Of a stretch of DNA of 64,000 bases, positions 37,861 through 49,194 are shown piece after piece. Source of the stretch: Chaetorhynchus papuensis (Eukaryota > Chordata > Aves > Passeriformes > Rhipiduridae); assembly GCA_013396525.1 (NCBI GenBank), contig VWYX01000754.1:248001-312000 (forward strand), read 5' to 3'. The translations under genes were made by a program, and so were the position numbers. The notes below the pieces were generated by a model. It did not search any database, was not told the origin of the DNA, and saw only the letters and a program-made list of their open reading frames with translations. Position 1 is the stretch's first letter; every line of letters starts with the position of its first letter.

Positions 37861-37985
37861 GGTGAGGATGGAGGAGGGAAGGGGTTGGTTTGAGTTTTGG
37901 GGGGGCATTCTCTTGGGCTTTTCTAGTATGTCTTTGGTTTGGACTTTCTTTGGGGGTATTTTAAGGTTTTTTGTTTCTTTTTTTC

Positions 37986-38003
37986 TTTTTTTTTTTTTTT
38001 TTT
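37986..38003. repeat. poly-T tract (18) in a T-rich region
   Basis: Eighteen T residues, preceded by a T-rich, G-containing stretch from about 37905. Confidence 0.9.
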
Positions 38004-39264
38004 GATCATACTTATAAAGTTCTCTGTCCTGGCTGACCCAACAGAGATTATCACAAGAGAAGGTTTTCCAGTCTTCTAAAAATCAATTAGATATTGGATT
38101 GAATGAGCACAGACCCGGGCTCAGAGGTGATGTGCAAAATTCAAACCTGAGTTATCAGTTGTCAGCAGAAAGTCTAAATGTAAAACCTTCTTGACTCAGA
38201 TTATTGAGTCCCTTATAGGAATTTCTGTCAAAAGCTTTCCTGTCGTTGTTACTTAAGAGCAAGTGTAGTATTGCTCTACACAAACAAAACTACAGGAAAC
38301 AGGTCTTGGCACAAAAATTATTTGCTGCTTGATTGAAGTGTAGGCAGCTAAAGGGGTGGGAATCCAGTTTCACAGTGAGATAAAACAAAACCCATTACCT
38401 TTATGTATTTATTTTATGTAAGGGTTTGGTGGGCTTTGGTTGGTTAATTGGTATGGGAGGGCGTGGTTTGGGGTTTTCTTCTGGTGGGGTTTCTTTTTGT
38501 TTGGTTTGGTTTTTTAAGCATAGAGAGGGACAAAAGGAGGCTGGAAGAAAAACAAGAGATCAAGAATGAAAACTTCAGCCTGTCTGCCTTATCCAGGGTG
38601 AATGCCAGGATCAGCTCTAGTATTGTCCTCTCTGACATATTTTTAAAAACTATTTTTGAAATAGTTCAATTTTAGTGCAATGTAGCCTGGAGAGGAGGGT
38701 TGGGAGCCAATGTCCAAGGTAAGTGAATATTCCATGGAAACTCGAGTGTGGGAGCATTTCACAGTGAGGCCCAGTGGTGTTAGCTGTTTACACAGAATAA
38801 AAGGTCTGCAGTAGGAGATAGAGAGCAGCCCCCCAGAAAGACTGATATAACCTCAGCCATGTGGTACCCTGGCATTAAAGCAATTTCTGTGGACTTTTGT
38901 CCAGGAAAAGGGGAAACTAAAACTTGCTTGTGTTATGGAAGTACCTTAAGCATTGAATTTCTCTGCTATTATTTTTCTTCTCTGTGTCTCTCATCCTCTC
39001 TCTGTTTTATTTAATTTGGTTTTTTAACTGGAAATTCCATTTTTCTTGATGCATTTATCTTGATGATTCCCATTTTTCTTTTTCCTTTGTGCCTGGTACA
39101 GTTCCACGAAAAGTTTTGCTCTTCATACATCAAGAGTTTGTGACAAAAGAAATAATTTCATTAGAAACCCCCTTATCAAGCTGTAAATGGCACACTGCAT
39201 CCCAGAGCTCTTCTGTACAAGAGGAGAGAATGCACATTGCTGTGCTCTGCTCCTGATGGTCCTC

Positions 39265-39515
39265 AACTCTAATTAAAGATGTTTTGCCATCTGTGAAACA
39301 GTTCCAGCAAGAAACGTGAAGGCAACTCCAATTGTATTATAATCACTTCTAGCCCAAATGTTCCTTTAAGGATGGCTCTTTTGTCTAATTTGGGAATAAA
39401 ATCCTCTGTGCAAACAGTTTTGGGGCATGGCCCTTTCTGAAATGTCTCGGCCAGTGTTCTGTGTTGTTCAGGAAGTCCGATTAGATGACCACAGTGCTGC
39501 CTTCTGGCCATAGGT
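39265..39515 (+). mobile_element. old CR1-like LINE 3' end
   Basis: The right-hand end (gtccgattagatgaccacag then gctgccttctggccatagg) matches the characteristic 3' end of old sauropsid CR1-like elements (gact-agatgatc ... cccttctggcc). The sequence to the left is much diverged, and I place the boundary by eye. The minus-strand open frame over the same bases is thereby explained as antisense repeat sequence. Confidence 0.5.
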
Positions 39516-42500
39516 CCAGGTCAAAATTTATCATTTACCCTTTCCCTTACCCTTTTCCCCTACTGCTTTGGAAGTGTGAAATCCAGGTGTGACACTTTGC
39601 AAGGGCTCTGTCTGGAGCATCTTTGTCGTCCTCTTTTTTTTAAATATATTTTTCAGCTACCACTTCCCAGAAGCTCTCTGGGATAACAAGATGTGTAGTG
39701 GAGATTTACTGTCCAGGAGGGCGTGCTCAGGTAAGGTGCTACCGCTGTGTTTTATTTTGGTTTGGGGTTTTTTGATCTTAAAAACCCCCAAAAACCCAAC
39801 AAAACAACCAAAAAATCCCAACACAATGCCTTCCCTCTTCCCCCTACCAAGAGACTCTACCTTCTGAGGGAGACCTGTCAAACAGAAAATATCCTCTTTC
39901 ATTTCAGAGGATGGTTTAAAAGCTTGCAGAAAAGCAGAGCTTTGCTGTGACAGTGTCCAGCACTTGCTGGTGTGCAGGAGATGGTGCTGAGGGAAGTAGA
40001 GGTTTCTTGCAAAACCATGAGTGGTTGTTGTTACTGGGTGTATTTCTTTCTCCCCATCATCCAGTGCAATCCTTCCCGTATCTGCTGCAGCAATGCCAAA
40101 TGGCAGGAGAGAACCTTCCTCAGCCATCACCCACTGGAGATGGAAAAATTATAGCTCTGTTCCCCAACAGAGGAATTTTAATATTCCCCGGGGAATGTTA
40201 TGTTATGTCAAAATGCACTTTAATTTTAACATCTTCATCTTTTGTAAAACTGCAGATCCAGCTTAAGGCATTTTGAAAAGTGCATCCTATTGCCCTGTGG
40301 GGTAGGGGTTGGACTAGATGAACACTAATATATCTAGATGATACACTAGATACTAGATGAACACTAATATATCCCCAAAACCTTGATTTTGCCTTGCACA
40401 GGTTTGCCAGAAAGGCTTCCACCTTTGGCTTGCACTGACAACGATCTTATTTTCTGGCTGTACAATACATTGCAGGCAGAACTGAACAAGTAGATTAAAA
40501 AATTTGAAAGCACTTGTGACATCAAGGGATTGATTAAATCACCAAGACAATTGAATCATATTTTCAGTAGAAGATAACATTGCAGAATGATTAAATCCAT
40601 GGGCCGTTTTAAGTGCCTTATGTCCTCTGCTTCAAAATATTGAGGCCAAAGTACCCGAGGCCTCTGCTGCTCAAAATGTCATTTTGAATAGCTGTCTAGG
40701 GCTATCAAGTCTCCCCTGGAAGTAGAACATAAAAAACCTTCAGTGGGAATCAAAGTTGAAGCATGGAGTTCTTACAGACCATTTTCCATAGAGGCTGATA
40801 TAAAGTACTTGGTGGAAAGGGAATGGGTGATAACCCCATGGCTGATTATAAGAACAGTTATTTTATTTTAGCTCAGACATTGTTAGTCCCAATGGTTATT
40901 TAACTTACTGGATTACCAGATATCTGGGTACCACTAATACGCTACCACAGAAGTCTCTTCTTGTACCCAAGAAAAAACAACCCAACACACATGAGAACTG
41001 GAGCTGCTGGGGAAAGATCAGATCTAAGATGCTGCCATGGAGTCCCCAAGGAGGCAGTGGAGAAGGCAAAAGGAGGTGGCTACTGCAGGTAGGATCAACC
41101 CATCTGGAGATCTTTCAGCTGGACTTGTGTCCCTGCTCTTTACTCAGCTGGAAGAAAACAAAAGATGGTATCCCAGAGTCACCCCTAAGGCTACTGTGCT
41201 GATTTGGGTTAGGCCTTGTAAACATGTGCTCAGCTCCCTGCTTCATGCAAATTCTTCCTGTCCCAACAAGCAAGCCATCTACCTTCCCTGTTTGTCACTT
41301 TCCTGTCTAGAGCATGTAGACAAAACCTCCCCGTTATCTCAGCATGGACTTAAAGAGTGGGAGGTTTTGTTCTAGGATATTTTTTTTCCAAGTTTTTCTG
41401 CTGACATAATAGATACCGGATAATCCTGGAAAGGGAGAAAAAGATTGTCTTTTAGAAAGTAAATGCAATTAGAAAAGTCTGTAGAGGAAATTATCCGATG
41501 GGTTTTTTCTTTCTTTGATTCCTCTTGATACTCTGAAAATTTTTTCTTTCTGAATCAGCTGTTAACTGGGATAGTATTATTGTCTTACAGAAGGCTCACC
41601 AGACCTTATTTGTTTTGCCATGACTCTAAGAGATAACATCACACCCTGTGTTACTTTGACTTGGAAAGAGATGTATTAGAGAGTTCCATTCTGTAATTTG
41701 CAGAATAAAATAAAGTACCCCATTCCTCACTGGATAATCAAAATCTTTAGCACCTTAATGCTAGGCTCAGCAAGAAAGAAAATTCTGTGGGGTGATTCTG
41801 GTTGGTTTCTGTAGGAATAAACCCATGCATCCAAGAAAACACTGTAAAGGGGGACTGAGGCTGGGGTCTGACGTGACCTGGTGTTAGAGGAGGGAGAGGC
41901 AATGCACCCCAGATGTGGTGTGTGCTGCAGGGCAGGAGGCCTGGGCATTGCCTTCAGTACTGTAGCACCCACGGGCCCTGCCTGGCCCAGACAGCTGCAA
42001 TGTGCATTTCTTCCAGAGCCCAGAATTATTGTTTTATCTAGCCAGAACCCACAGCTTAAGTATAAAGCCTTCGTCTTCACCTTTATGGTCAGACCTGTAC
42101 TTTGAATGCTCTGGTCACCTTTGGTTCAAAGGCTGATGACACACAATGGGAGTATCTTCTCAGCCATTAAGGTGACCTATCTAAAACCACTGGATATTCA
42201 GCAGTGCTTAACCACATACACACCCAGCTGTTTGTCTGTGCAATGAAAAATTAGTTTAGTCTTTTGATAAGTGACAGAAGAGACATCTCTATATTTCAAA
42301 CCAAAATGACAAAAAAACTTGGCATATTTTCTTAGCAGGATCACATGGTATTAAAAATGTTTTATGGAGGAAATATTTTAAGCTATAAAATTTTCTGTTT
42401 GTTTTTTTCTGCCTACTGAGATAACAGCAGAATGTTTTGTCTACATGTAACCAGTCTTCATTAGCTGCTGAAAGACATAATATTGATTCAAACTTCTTGG

Positions 42501-44257
42501 AACTTCAGCTCAAAAGAGAGATGATTTAAAATGCTTTGGATGGGAAGTTTCCGAGAAAGGAACTTCCTTTAATAATCGACGGTTTATTGGTTTTCTTCTT
42601 TTTTATTTCTTTTAGGGTTGTTGGTGCTTAGAATATACTTTACATTAGAAGAGTATACAGTAATTAGTGTGTTACTTTTCTTTGGATTTATTTCCATCTA
42701 TTTCCTTAGACCTCTTATTTAAACTGTTGGTACTATTAACCACCAGCAATATAACAAATTATCTTTATTGTGGTAAGACTTAGATGCCATTTATAAATAT
42801 GATTTTGTTTCCCTAGATGCTATATAAACAGGCTAAGGCAATCCATGGCTGAAGACTTCACAGTTTAAGTATCCCACAGAACAATATATTATATTAAACA
42901 AGCAGATAAACATTACATAGGGACAGCAGATTTTTTTTTTTATTTGGTTCATTTAATTTGATTTGGTTTATTTAATTTGTTTAAATATTAAGTAAGTGGT
43001 GCTCAGTAAAAAATGGAAGGAGATTATTTGATTAGGAAAACAAACAACAGGAGAGATGAGAAGGGAAGCACTGGAGTGAATTCAGCAGGGATATGAGAAA
43101 GGGAAATAAGGCAAGCAGGGCTAAGGGCTGAAGTGAAATGTCAAAGAGAAAGCTGGGAGGAAACATATGGATTGAAAACTGTAGTAAAATTCCAGAAGAC
43201 ATCATAACACATGATATTACCAGTAGGTATTGTACTGGTCAGTCTCCAGATGACTCTGGGGTTTTCTATTAAATGAGAGGGACAAGACCAGCATAAAGAG
43301 ATCTTGACATCAGGGATCCAGAAGGAATTTAAATTCACTTCTCTTATCCTCATTGCAACTGAGGTCCTTGGTACCTGCAATTTGCCCTGGTAAGGGAAAG
43401 CAAGGGAAGCTGTTAGAGAACAGTTCTGTTTTCCATCACATGTCATACTTCAGTGGTCACTTTCCATGCCTCTTTAATTAAAACACTGGCCATAACAACA
43501 TGAAAACTAGATGTATCCTTTGACATTGACAGTGGTTCAGTTAGTAGCTAGCCCGTGGCTATATGAATATTTGGAAAAGTTTGTTGTTGCCCTATACTGC
43601 TTTTAGAGAGGAAATCTTAATCTGGAGTCTGGTCTTCCACATTGTTTTTTAATGAATTTGAGGCTGTGCCATCTGCCAGTCTTCTGGATTACTTAGGGAA
43701 CTTCCATGTTGCTATGTACATAAACTGATACATAATTTAGGTTTTATGCTAGATACTCACCTTGAGGCACTTCTTCACTGATTCCGATGAGGACAGTTAT
43801 CTCTTGCTGTAGTCACTGCATCATCATTATTCTTTTAGAGCAAAAGCCTAAAGGAAAATCTGTTAAATTCATTTCCTGTCATAAACCTGAAATCTTAAGC
43901 CAATACCTTAAAATGCAAGAACAAGCCATTAAAAACTGCCCATAAATAAGAAACAACTGTTTTAATTTGTTGCCAAAACCAGTTTATCAGATTAAGATGG
44001 CTGACTGACTTTCCTTTTTCTGGTCTGTGGTTTGCTGTGCAGGATGTCTTTGTGTCACTGGTTTAAGAGCCTGACCTTTAGTTACGAGAAATAATTTTTT
44101 GTTGTTCTTATGAACAGAGCCCAAGGAAACCAGAGCTTCATTTTTATTCTTCTGCCTTTCACGTAAAAACTCCAGTATAGCTGATTCCTACAGTCTACAG
44201 CAGAGTTATAGGATCTGCCCTTAACTCGGGGTAGGGATGTGGAGAACTGTCCTGCTT
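39516..44257. other. non-coding stretch
   Basis: No gene recognised. A G/T-rich block faces an A/C-rich block at about 39757-39796, and a 22-base direct repeat is at 40313-40373. The minus-strand frame at 39657-40130 (157 codons) is the longest on that strand; it crosses the G/T:A/C block, has no recognised domain and no convincing splice sites. Confidence 0.45.
40313..40373. repeat. 22-base direct repeat, two copies
   Basis: The unit actagatgaacactaatata plus tc occurs at 40313-40334 and 40352-40373, separated by 17 bases that include a further ctagatga piece. A CR1-like 'ggggttggactagatga' immediately precedes the first copy. Confidence 0.9.
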
Positions 44258-45052
44258 TACAGAGAGAGGACTTGGACAGGCTTGAGAGGTGGCCCAGTGT
44301 GAACCTCATGAAGTTCAACAAGGCCAAGTGCGAGGTCCTGCAGAGGGTTGGAGCAATATCAGACACAGAACAGGAGGAGAATGGATTGAGACTTGCTCTG
44401 GCGAGAAGGATTTTGGGGTGTTAGCTGATAAGAAGCTCAACAGGAGCCAGCAATGTGCACTGGCAGCCCAGAAAGCCAACCATGGCCTGGGCTGCATCCA
44501 AAGTATCCTGACCAGAAGGTCCGGGGAGGGGATTGTGCCCCTCTGCTCTGATGAGAACCCACTTGCAGGTCTGCACCCAGCTCTGGGGTCCCAGCACAGG
44601 AAGGACATGGGGCTGTCAGAGTGAGTCCAGAGATCAGAGGGATGGAGCTCCTCTGCTATGAGGAAAGGCTGATATAATTGAGATTGTTGGGCCTGGAGAA
44701 TGGAAGACTTCAGGGAAGCCCTAAAGGGGGCCTACAAGAGAGATGGAGAGGGACTTTCTATAAGGGCATGTAGTTACAGGACAAGGGGGAATGGCTTCAA
44801 ACTGACAGAGAATAGGTTTAGATTGAATATGAGGAAAAAAATCTTCTCTGTGAGGGTGGTGAGGGCCTGGCACAGGTTGCCCAGAGAAGCTGTGGTTGCC
44901 CCATCCCTGGAAGTGCCCAAGGCCAGGTTGAATGGGGCTTGGAGCAAACTGGGATAGTGGAAGGTGTCCCTGCCCATGGCAGGAGGTTGGAACAAGATGA
45001 TCTTTAATGTCCTTTTGAACCCAAACCATTCCATGATTCTGTGATTCTATGG
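44258..45052 (+). mobile_element. CR1 LINE, 5'-truncated, with intact 3' end
   Basis: This is the C-terminal third of CR1 ORF2 plus the 3' end. Diagnostic blocks are 'gaacctcatgaagttcaaca', 'aggccaagtgcgaggtcctg', 'cagctctggggtcccagcac', 'aagggggcctacaagagaga', 'gggcatgtagttacaggaca' and 'ttgcccagagaagctgtggt', then the 3' end with two ATTCTRTG octamers at 45033-45052. The translated part (RTRGNGFKL ... RVVRAWHRLPREAVV ... PSLEV) keeps the conserved end of CR1 ORF2, but frameshifts and small deletions (for example near 44630 and 44700) show it is inactive. Its last 441 bases lie within the duplicated block. Confidence 0.92.
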
Positions 45053-45750
45053 TTTCTACCCCAGAGATCTGGCATCTTTAGTGATTGTTTAGCTACTCCT
45101 ACAATGTTGTAGAAATGAATTTATGTTTGCAGAGGGCTCTGAGACGATGAGATGAAAGGTTCTGAATAAGTACAAAGTATAATTATTAGCTAGTGTTTAA
45201 CAAGGCTGTAGGATTAGCGCACTGCCTGTGTAAACAGTATTTACCTTAGAGTTAATACAGAGTGAGATCTGGGCATCCCACGCTACCATTTTCCACTTCC
45301 ACTGAATCTCATCCAGGAACATTTGAGACCTTTGTCTTTAGTTTGTTGCAGCTCAATCCAAAACTCTCAAATGAGGCTACTTCATTGATAAAACATTGTT
45401 TACTTAAATCTTGGAAACAGTCAGGAAAGGACCACTTGATTTCAACCGCAGGTTTTACAAGGGTGTCTTGGCAAGAAGTAGTCATTTATTCAACCATCAA
45501 CACAGAATTAACAAGTGAAGGTACTCTTAAAAATTTCTTTAGGTTCTCTAAAGAAATGCGCATTTAAAAGGAAGTCTCGAAGTTTGACGTATTCACGTGC
45601 ACTGTAATACACAATAAAGAAATCTATTTCTGGCTCAGGTCAGCAATTCCAGGGTTTCTGAGGAGTTCTGCAGTAACTGGGTGTTTACTTCTCCTCGCTG
45701 TTGGTATGTGACCACCCCAGGAACAGGCTACATGGCATGTCACTGACAGC
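44612..45750. repeat. first copy of a 1139-base near-identical duplication
   Basis: Every base from 44612 to 45750 recurs at +1140 (45752-46890), with only three differences found by eye: 44812 A versus 45952 G, 44841 A versus 45981 T, and 44891 T versus 46031 C. The block covers the 3' 441 bases of a CR1 and 698 bases of unique downstream sequence. The copy ends exactly at the N at 45751. Confidence 0.97.
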
Positions 45751-45751
45751 N
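45751..45751. other. single N: assembly gap or unmerged contig join
   Basis: The only ambiguous base in the window. The sequence to its right restarts exactly at the base that aligns with 44612, so this N sits at the junction of the two copies. A one-base gap here fits a scaffolder placeholder for overlapping, unmerged contigs. Confidence 0.9.
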
Positions 45752-46192
45752 GCTGTCAGAGTGAGTCCAGAGATCAGAGGGATGGAGCTCCTCTGCTATG
45801 AGGAAAGGCTGATATAATTGAGATTGTTGGGCCTGGAGAATGGAAGACTTCAGGGAAGCCCTAAAGGGGGCCTACAAGAGAGATGGAGAGGGACTTTCTA
45901 TAAGGGCATGTAGTTACAGGACAAGGGGGAATGGCTTCAAACTGACAGAGAGTAGGTTTAGATTGAATATGAGGAAAAAATTCTTCTCTGTGAGGGTGGT
46001 GAGGGCCTGGCACAGGTTGCCCAGAGAAGCCGTGGTTGCCCCATCCCTGGAAGTGCCCAAGGCCAGGTTGAATGGGGCTTGGAGCAAACTGGGATAGTGG
46101 AAGGTGTCCCTGCCCATGGCAGGAGGTTGGAACAAGATGATCTTTAATGTCCTTTTGAACCCAAACCATTCCATGATTCTGTGATTCTATGG
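45752..46192 (+). mobile_element. CR1 LINE 3' end (second copy)
   Basis: Same CR1 sequence as 44612-45052 with three substitutions. It lacks the upstream part of the element because the copy begins abruptly after the N. Likely not an independent insertion. Confidence 0.9.
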
Positions 46193-46890
46193 TTTCTACC
46201 CCAGAGATCTGGCATCTTTAGTGATTGTTTAGCTACTCCTACAATGTTGTAGAAATGAATTTATGTTTGCAGAGGGCTCTGAGACGATGAGATGAAAGGT
46301 TCTGAATAAGTACAAAGTATAATTATTAGCTAGTGTTTAACAAGGCTGTAGGATTAGCGCACTGCCTGTGTAAACAGTATTTACCTTAGAGTTAATACAG
46401 AGTGAGATCTGGGCATCCCACGCTACCATTTTCCACTTCCACTGAATCTCATCCAGGAACATTTGAGACCTTTGTCTTTAGTTTGTTGCAGCTCAATCCA
46501 AAACTCTCAAATGAGGCTACTTCATTGATAAAACATTGTTTACTTAAATCTTGGAAACAGTCAGGAAAGGACCACTTGATTTCAACCGCAGGTTTTACAA
46601 GGGTGTCTTGGCAAGAAGTAGTCATTTATTCAACCATCAACACAGAATTAACAAGTGAAGGTACTCTTAAAAATTTCTTTAGGTTCTCTAAAGAAATGCG
46701 CATTTAAAAGGAAGTCTCGAAGTTTGACGTATTCACGTGCACTGTAATACACAATAAAGAAATCTATTTCTGGCTCAGGTCAGCAATTCCAGGGTTTCTG
46801 AGGAGTTCTGCAGTAACTGGGTGTTTACTTCTCCTCGCTGTTGGTATGTGACCACCCCAGGAACAGGCTACATGGCATGTCACTGACAGC
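45752..46890. repeat. second copy of the 1139-base duplication
   Basis: Begins immediately after the N and ends at ...cactgacagc (46881-46890), after which the sequence becomes unique. The 101-codon open frame at 45262-45567 is repeated unchanged at 46402-46707. It has no recognised domain and should not be counted as two genes. Confidence 0.97.
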
Positions 46891-47326
46891 AGTCAAGTTA
46901 TAATCACTTTGCTTGAGGATTTTTGTTTGTGGTTCCAACTATTATCATGGAAGAAATTCATGCACTTCCTATTTTAAAGGAGTTATTTAAGGCAACAAAT
47001 TTCAGCAGGTAACAGAGGTACACTTTCAGTGGCATGAATATTGTGATCACAGGTGCACATTGACCTCTCTATTCCATCTCACACTGTGAGTCATTGCTCA
47101 CTGTATTTCTTTAAGATTTGTGTAGTAGCTTTGATGGCAATAAGAACTCAGAATACCTTTCTGCTCCTTGTCAGAATGGACACGCAGAAATTTCTGCTTA
47201 AATGTCTGTAAGTTCCTTTGAGCTTCTCTATAAACCATATAGAGTAGTTTTTTACCTCATTACTTAAGGAGAAAAAGAGTTCTGTTTTAACTCAGCTGCA
47301 CAGGAGTTAGAGAGAAAAAAAAATGT

Positions 47327-47339
47327 AAAAAAAAAAAAA
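47327..47339. repeat. poly-A tracts
   Basis: A run of 13 A residues preceded by one of nine (47315-47323). Confidence 0.9.
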
Positions 47340-47411
47340 TAAAAGAGGGTGATTTAAAAGCTTATAGAGTCAAAGAGAATTTGCTAGCTTTCAGTATTTC
47401 TCAGTACTTAC

Positions 47412-47678
47412 CATGAAGGTCAGCATATGTCTTCCTCTTTGTTTGAAACCTGCCCAATTTCCATTCAGATGCAGCTGCTTCAAATGCCTTTGTTCACATA
47501 CAGGTTTGAGCAACTCCAGAATATTGTAGAGGAGAAGGGAGGGGATGAGAGGAACATCCTGACAACCCTGAAGGCCTTGTCGTAGCTTTTCACAAAGCAA
47601 AAGGTGTATTCCTGTGACGGTTGTCCCAAGGATGGGCAGAGCAGCAGCATGTCCACTGGCTAACACTGCCCAGAGGAG
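47412..47678 (-). CDS. best candidate internal exon, 89 codons (unrecognised protein)
   Basis: On the minus strand a good acceptor (aaaggttctgtttacag) is followed by exactly 267 bases, ending at a consensus donor (CTTCATG then gtaagt). Entry and exit are both phase 0, and the frame has no stop. Composition is clearly less AT-rich than the flanks and it carries two CpGs. The peptide is leucine-rich (GIHLLLCEKLRQGLQGC, then PSLLLYNILELLKPVC) and looks like helical repeat or solenoid sequence, followed by a basic patch (FKQRGRH). I do not recognise the family. The phase matches the small candidate at 49135-49194. Transcript data would settle it. Confidence 0.45.
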
Positions 47679-48097
47679 CTGTAAACAGAACCTTTTTCTC
47701 TCCCTGGTGCCAGCTAGATGCTAGATTTGTGATCATGGCATTTACAGCTCAGCTCTGCCCAAACAGCCCCTGTGCCAGACAGTAGGCGAAAAAAGCAAGC
47801 AAGCAAGGAAGCTTCTCCAGATCTCAGCACAGGGGATGGAGAAAATCAGATGATGAATTCATTACAGGCACAGAGTATTTGTGGCTGAAGTAAATATTTC
47901 TCCTAGGTCAGATCCCTTTCTACCTTCTCTGGTAAATGAACTGGCATCAATGGACATATTACAAAGGCTTTATGCTTTGGCTTTACTTTATCCAGACTTA
48001 TAGACAGAGGAAAGACATTTCACTCAACCCAAGACCTATTAATCACAGCTTTGTCTCTGTAAGCTCTGAGGATCCAGGTCTAAAACACGAATAATTT

Positions 48098-48111
48098 AAA
48101 AAAAAAAAAAA
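48098..48111. repeat. poly-A tract (14)
   Basis: A run of 14 A residues. No associated element was recognised. Confidence 0.9.
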
Positions 48112-49134
48112 GGTGTTTTCCCTTTACCACTTTGCCTTACAATCTGCAATTCAATGCTCTGTCCAAGAGAAGAAAACTTCAGCAGATAACAACACCCAGA
48201 GCAAAGAATGCATAGCACTGGACATAGGCTGCTGGCTTTCCAAGCACATCTATCTTGTCTTTGCTGGACAGGAGGCACCAAATTAATCATGTATTAAGGT
48301 GAAGGGTTTTTTTGGGAGGGAGAGGGTCAGGTCTTTTTTGGGTTTTGTTGGTCTGGGGTTTTTTTTGCAGGGGTTATTTACACTGCAAGAAGATTTCTGT
48401 CCTTCCTTGATAAAACAAAAAAAAAGCAAACCAAAATACCCCAACGTTTTTTTATGCAGGTGTTTATCTGTGCATATGACTGATTTTTAGTGGCCACTGG
48501 AAGTGTTGCATGTGAGATAATGATACTCTTGCAAGCTTCCAGTCCAAAGGAACTGGAGGGAACAGCAGGAAACATAACAAACAGAAGGGAAGCTCAAAGT
48601 AAGAGCAGAGCAAAAGAGTCAATAAACAGCACTTCCAAACCAGCAAACATCTGTCTGTTACCAAAGCTCTGTTGCAGTAGCATTTTCAGAGGAGACAGCA
48701 AGACGGCCAATCTAGAGATCTATTAGCTGTGTTTATTCAGCCTTTAAAGCATTAAAACCATTCCATTTACAAGCTCAAAACCAAGACAATCTTCTTCCCT
48801 GGCCTGTGCATTCAGCTGGTCTTGAGCAGTGCTCTTTCATGTGTCTATAGGTTATAATGCCTTGCCCTTGCTTTTGGATTTGCTCTTGGTTCCACCCGTG
48901 CTGCTTTATGGTTTTTAAATAGGCATCAAGTGATTGCACTTAGCTTTAAAGTAAACTGAAAAATACATCAACAAACAAAAATGAGCAAAGTTTATTTTTG
49001 TTTCAATAAGTTTTGGCTTTGTAGGACTAGCAAAAGAAAATGTGATGTATTCGAAGCCATCCATGGGTGATGCAGAGTGTACATGACAGATGTGCTAAAT
49101 AAATTGATTCTGTCTTGTATAAAGCTGAGGTTAC

Positions 49135-49194
49135 CTTCTGCTTTAGATGTAAGTGGCTTGTTAACACCTCAGAGAGAGACACAGCCTGCATGCC
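49135..49194 (-). CDS. candidate small exon, 20 codons
   Basis: A strong minus-strand acceptor (gcaactctcctacttccag) and a good donor (CAGAAG then gtaacc) bound exactly 60 bases. Only the phase-0 frame is open (MQAVSLSEVLTSHLHLKQK); the other two contain stops. It would join the 47412-47678 candidate in frame. Short length is the main reason for caution. Confidence 0.3.

Larger units (their letters stand above)
35549..39264. other. non-coding stretch with G/T-rich blocks
   Basis: No gene recognised. Includes a candidate homeodomain/POU cluster (37830-37860), a T tract (37986-38003) and G/T-rich sequence at 37860-37985 and 38421-38512. Open frames in the G/T-rich blocks are low complexity. 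Confidence 0.45.

Noticed and set aside
39657..40130. 157-codon minus-strand open frame
   Set aside because: Runs through low-complexity G/T:A/C sequence and shows no motif; the start codon is GTG rather than ATG.
44700..46169. Repeated open frames of 85 to 102 codons on both strands around 44.7-45.0 and 45.8-46.2 kb
   Set aside because: They are CR1 ORF2 C-terminal sequence and its antisense, present twice because of the duplication.
44612..46890. A genuine recent tandem duplication
   Set aside because: The N lies precisely at the junction and the two copies form a contig suffix-prefix overlap; an artefact is the simpler reading. Kept as a finding, not as a biological duplication.
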